A stretch of DNA of 8,248 bases from Bacteroidota bacterium (GTDB lineage Bacteria > Bacteroidota > Bacteroidia > UBA7662 > CANHCV01). Below the pieces are notes generated by a model. That model did not search any database, was not told the DNA's origin, and saw only the letters and a list, made by a program, of their open reading frames with translations. The position numbers were made by a program, and so were the translations under genes. Where the stretch lies: assembly GCA_027488715.1 (NCBI GenBank), contig JAIYBD010000014.1, forward strand, positions 1-8,248. Direction: 5' to 3'. Of the stretch, positions 5,929 to 8,248 are shown in pieces (position 1 is the stretch's first letter; each line of letters starts with the position of its first letter).

Positions 5929-6639
5929 ATGAAAATTTTGGTCATTGGCGAACAAAAACGTTTTGATGAACTTCAACAACGTTTGGGACTTGAACATCAA
6001 TACACGTACAAACCCGACTTTTCGGATGGCTTCCTATCCAGCGAACAGCTGAACGGATTCGATTACATCTTCGATCTTAATTTCGACGATAATCCGGTAA
6101 ACTTGAACTACTACGCCCGACTTGAAAATGTTCCCGTGATGGTATCTGCTGCGAAAATTTCGCTTTCTGAACAGTTTTCCCGATTCAAATCACCGGTGAA
6201 TCAATACAACATTACCGGTTGTAATTTCTTACCCACCATGATCAACCGCCCCAAGTGGGAAGTTTCTCAACTTCGCCCCGGGAATATTCGCGTATTAGCC
6301 AAATTGGAAAACGAATTGGGAGTTCCCACGCTTCAGGTTGGCGACCGCGTTGGCATGGTCACTCCTCGGGTTTTGGCGATGATCATCAACGAAGGAGCAT
6401 TTACAGTTCAAGAAGGAACAGCGTCCGTTCCCGATGTTGACCTTGGAATGAAATTGGGCACCAATTACCCCATGGGTCCATTGGAATGGGCAGACCGCAT
6501 AGGTCTTCATCATGTGGTAGAATTACTCAACGCCATTTACGACGACACCAAAGATGAGCGATATAAAGTTTGTCCGCTTTTGAAAAACCTCGTTTATTCG
6601 GAAGAAACGTTTTACCATTACCATCAAAATTTAACATGA
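5929..6639 (+). CDS. 3-hydroxyacyl-CoA dehydrogenase-like protein, probably catalytically degenerate
   Basis: The 236-residue product is shorter than usual hydroxyacyl-CoA dehydrogenases (about 280-300). Its C-terminal half fits the 3HCDH C-terminal domain: VGDRVGMVTPRVLAMIINEG, then VPDVDLGMKLGTNYPMGPLEWAD (168-189) and GLHHVVELLNAIYDD. The N-terminal half opens with the beta-strand MKILVIG but has no GxGxxG for NAD. It also appears shortened. Where the family has the catalytic His (GLHFFNP), this protein reads GCNF with Asn99; where it has the Asn of GFIVNR, it has Pro146. A Glu (111) at the expected place is kept. I therefore expect a structural or acyl-CoA-binding role rather than oxidation, though automatic pipelines would call it a dehydrogenase. 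It overlaps the next gene by 4 nt (ATGA), suggesting coupled expression. Confidence 0.8.
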   Translation: MKILVIGEQKRFDELQQRLGLEHQYTYKPDFSDGFLSSEQLNGFDYIFDLNFDDNPVNLNYYARLENVPVMVSAAKISLSEQFSRFKSPVNQYNITGCNFLPTMINRPKWEVSQLRPGNIRVLAKLENELGVPTLQVGDRVGMVTPRVLAMIINEGAFTVQEGTASVPDVDLGMKLGTNYPMGPLEWADRIGLHHVVELLNAIYDDTKDERYKVCPLLKNLVYSEETFYHYHQNLT

Positions 6640-7133
6640 AATCCATCGTTCTTACCCCCGAAGCTGCAAATCGAACCATCCAACGAATGGCCTACGAAAT
6701 CGTAGAACAGCATTACGGTGAAGTTCAAATTTGTTTGGCGGGAATCGTGGGAAATGGTGCTGAGTTTTCGTACATTCTCGGACGTGAAATCATTGAAATT
6801 TCGGACTTAAGGGTGCATTTCATGAAAGTCACCCTCGATAAAAAGAACCCATTCTCTCATCCCATTGAAGTTTCACAATCGCTCGAGTTTCACAATCAAA
6901 TGCCCATTGTTTTGATTGATGACGTTGCCAATTCGGGCAGCACCTTATTTTACGCTCTTCGTTTGTGGATGGAATCTCAAATCACCTCGCTTAAAACAGC
7001 TGTTTTGGTGGATCGTGCCCATAAAAGATTTCCCATTTCCCCTGATTTTATCGGTGTTTCCTTGGCAACAACGTTGCAAGATCACGTTGAAGTGATCATC
7101 GAAAACCACCAAGTGGAAGCTTTTTTGATTTAA
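6636..7133 (+). CDS. PyrR-like phosphoribosyltransferase family protein
   Basis: A type I phosphoribosyltransferase of 165 residues. The PRPP-binding loop is VLIDDVANSGST at 92-103, with the paired Asp at 95-96 and SG in place of the usual TG. The segment LVDRAHKRFPISPDFIG (124-140) closely matches the PyrR signature LVDRGHRELPI, placing it nearest the pyrimidine regulator/uracil phosphoribosyltransferase group. The N-terminus (residues 3-30) also follows PyrR. It is slightly shorter than PyrR (about 180), and there are no pyr genes or attenuator nearby, so RNA-binding regulation of pyrimidine synthesis cannot be assumed. The likely reaction is transfer of a base to PRPP in the cytoplasm; the base is unknown. 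The ATG at 6636 gives the PyrR-like N-terminus and overlaps the previous stop, so it was preferred over an in-frame upstream ATG at 6570 lying inside the neighbour. Confidence 0.85.
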   Translation: MKSIVLTPEAANRTIQRMAYEIVEQHYGEVQICLAGIVGNGAEFSYILGREIIEISDLRVHFMKVTLDKKNPFSHPIEVSQSLEFHNQMPIVLIDDVANSGSTLFYALRLWMESQITSLKTAVLVDRAHKRFPISPDFIGVSLATTLQDHVEVIIENHQVEAFLI

Positions 7134-7173
7134 GCCAACTTTTTTCTCTTCTTCTTGTTCCTTTTTTGTGGAT

Positions 7174-7199
7174 GAAAGCTTCTTGGCTTTCCGCTTCAT
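7174..7199 (+). terminator. Weak hairpin after the phosphoribosyltransferase gene
   Basis: GAAAGC (7174-7179) pairs with GCTTTC (7186-7191) around a 6-nt loop, followed by an imperfect T-rich run. The stem is short and the T-run broken, so it is at best a weak terminator. The rest of the 7134-7182 stretch is a pyrimidine-rich run with no other signal I can name. Confidence 0.3.
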
Positions 7200-7212
7200 T
7201 TTCTTAATTTTG
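7183..7212 (+). promoter_or_regulatory. Promoter of gcvP (TTG -33 and TAATTTTG -7)
   Basis: TTG at 7183-7185, a 19-nt spacer and TAATTTTG at 7205-7212 fit the Bacteroidota -33/-7 arrangement. The gcvP ATG is 24 nt downstream of the box, giving a predicted leader of roughly 20 nt, long enough for ordinary initiation. There is no Shine-Dalgarno sequence in that leader, and no room for a glycine riboswitch. Confidence 0.65.
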
Positions 7213-7236
7213 CACCCATAAAATTTGTTCAATCGC

Positions 7237-8248
7237 ATGAATTATTTAACCAATAGAAACGACGGTTTCGAACGTCGTCACAATGGCCCTTCTGCTCAGG
7301 AAGTTTCCGACATGTTGGCCACCATCGGAGTTCCTTCCTTGGATCAATTAATCGATGAAACGGTACCGGCCCACATTCGCCGTAAAGGTCTGATGGATAT
7401 TCCCGCTGCGATGACAGAACATGGCATCCTTGCCGAATTGAAAAAAATTGGAAGCAAGAACCAAATTTTCAAATCATTCATCGGGCAAGGATACTACAAC
7501 ACCCACGTACCGGGAGTGATTTTGAGAAACATCATGGAAAATCCAGGATGGTACACCCAATATACCCCATACCAAGCCGAAATTGCTCAAGGACGTTTGG
7601 AAGCGCTTTTGAATTTCCAAACCATGATCATCGATCTTACCCAAATGGAAATTGCCAATGCTTCACTTTTGGATGAAGCAACGGCTGCGGCAGAAGCCAT
7701 GTTCATGGTGAACAGCTTGAAAGGCAAAAACAACGGAAATAAGTTTTTTGTTGCCCACGACGTTTACCCCCAAACCCTCGACCTCTTAAAAACGCGCTCT
7801 GAACCTATCGGAGTAGAATTGGTGGTAGGAAATCCGGCTGAGTTTACGCCTTCCGAAGAATTCTTTGGTGTGGTTTTACAATACCCCAACAAATTCGGAC
7901 AAATCAACGATTACCGCGCTTTCGCTGAAAAATGCCACGCTTGCGGTGTTTTTGTTTGCGTTGCAACCGATCTTTTAGCACTAACCGTTTTGGAAGCTCC
8001 CGGAACTTGGGGTGCCGATGTGGTCTTCGGATCCAGCCAGCGTTTTGGTGTACCCATGGGTTACGGTGGTCCCCACGCAGCATTCTTCGCTGCCAAAGAC
8101 GATATGAAACGTTCCATGCCGGGACGAATCATCGGCGTTTCCATCGACGCTCAAGGAAATCGTGCGCTTCGCATGGCGCTTCAAACCCGTGAGCAGCACA
8201 TCAAGCGCGAAAAAGCGACGTCCAATATCTGCACAGCTCAAGTGCTTC
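7237..8248 (+). CDS. gcvP: Glycine dehydrogenase (decarboxylating), P protein of glycine cleavage (3' truncated)
   Basis: The PLP-dependent P protein decarboxylates glycine and loads the aminomethyl group onto lipoyl-GcvH, feeding one-carbon units to tetrahydrofolate. Frame 7237 onward stays open to the right edge: 337 residues, about a third of the roughly 950-residue family. It starts MNYLTNRNDGFERRHNGPS, matching the RRH-GP opening of GcvP proteins. It then shows GQGYYNTHVPGVILRNIMEN (about 83-102), the PGWYTQYTPYQAEIAQGRLEAL block, LLDEATAAAEAM, and GYGGPHAAFFA with MPGRIIG (about 275-297), all family hallmarks. Only the N-terminal PLP-transferase-like half-domain is present; the PLP-binding Lys lies in the missing C-terminal part. 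It has its own promoter, and no other gcv genes are in the window. Confidence 0.97.
   Translation, partial: MNYLTNRNDGFERRHNGPSAQEVSDMLATIGVPSLDQLIDETVPAHIRRKGLMDIPAAMTEHGILAELKKIGSKNQIFKSFIGQGYYNTHVPGVILRNIMENPGWYTQYTPYQAEIAQGRLEALLNFQTMIIDLTQMEIANASLLDEATAAAEAMFMVNSLKGKNNGNKFFVAHDVYPQTLDLLKTRSEPIGVELVVGNPAEFTPSEEFFGVVLQYPNKFGQINDYRAFAEKCHACGVFVCVATDLLALTVLEAPGTWGADVVFGSSQRFGVPMGYGGPHAAFFAAKDDMKRSMPGRIIGVSIDAQGNRALRMALQTREQHIKREKATSNICTAQVL

Noticed and set aside
6570..6635. Upstream in-frame ATG as an alternative start of the phosphoribosyltransferase
   Set aside because: It would add 22 residues read from the neighbouring gene's coding region with no PyrR similarity; the ATGA start at 6636 gives the family-like N-terminus.
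7132..7189. AAGCCAA/TTGGCTT inverted repeat spanning the gap before gcvP
   Set aside because: The arms are only 7 bp and 44 nt apart, overlap a stop codon, and compete with a tighter hairpin. Likely chance.
7134..7236. A glycine riboswitch before gcvP
   Set aside because: The gap is about 100 nt, and the leader after the predicted promoter is only about 20 nt, too short for the aptamer. None of its conserved features are visible.
7932..8241. Arg/Cys-rich open frames on both strands near the right edge
   Set aside because: Both are shadows of gcvP, whose frame runs through the region with clear family motifs.

Overview
The window looks like chromosomal DNA from a Bacteroidota bacterium, most likely a Flavobacteriales-type lineage. 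This rests on four things. Several start regions carry the Bacteroidota -7 promoter box TAnnTTTG. No start codon has a recognisable Shine-Dalgarno sequence. The first gene resembles the compact Bacteroidota form of DNA polymerase III alpha. A bacilliredoxin is present, which fits a bacillithiol-using organism. All ten genes lie on the + strand; both end genes are cut by the window edge. I see no tRNA, rRNA, CRISPR array, insertion sequence or phage gene.

Region 1 (2-2524) is the 3' part of a dnaE-type replicative or translesion polymerase, from just after its PHP domain to the OB-fold. Region 2 (2587-4453) is a tightly packed cell-envelope operon: two secreted proteins, probably outer-membrane beta-barrels and distant paralogues of each other, followed by a small lipoprotein. 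Their starts and stops overlap by 4 and 1 bases. Region 3 (4494-5370) pairs a small membrane protein resembling the LETM1 ribosome-binding-like domain with a BrxA/BrxB bacilliredoxin. It closes with a clear intrinsic terminator.

Region 4 (5436-7133) holds a hotdog acyl-CoA thioesterase, then a degenerate 3-hydroxyacyl-CoA dehydrogenase-like protein coupled by a 4-base overlap to a PyrR-like phosphoribosyltransferase. Region 5 (7237 to the right edge) is the N-terminal third of glycine decarboxylase (gcvP), with its own promoter.

The points most worth a second look are these. TAnnTTTG boxes sit exactly 4 nt before three different start codons, predicting nearly leaderless mRNAs. The dehydrogenase-like protein has lost the NAD-binding glycines and two catalytic residues. 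The LETM1-like protein is very short. The two envelope proteins are a diverged tandem pair. There is no intergenic stretch over 300 bases; the largest gap (7134-7236) holds a weak hairpin and the gcvP promoter. I do not see a wholly new defence or mobile system here.
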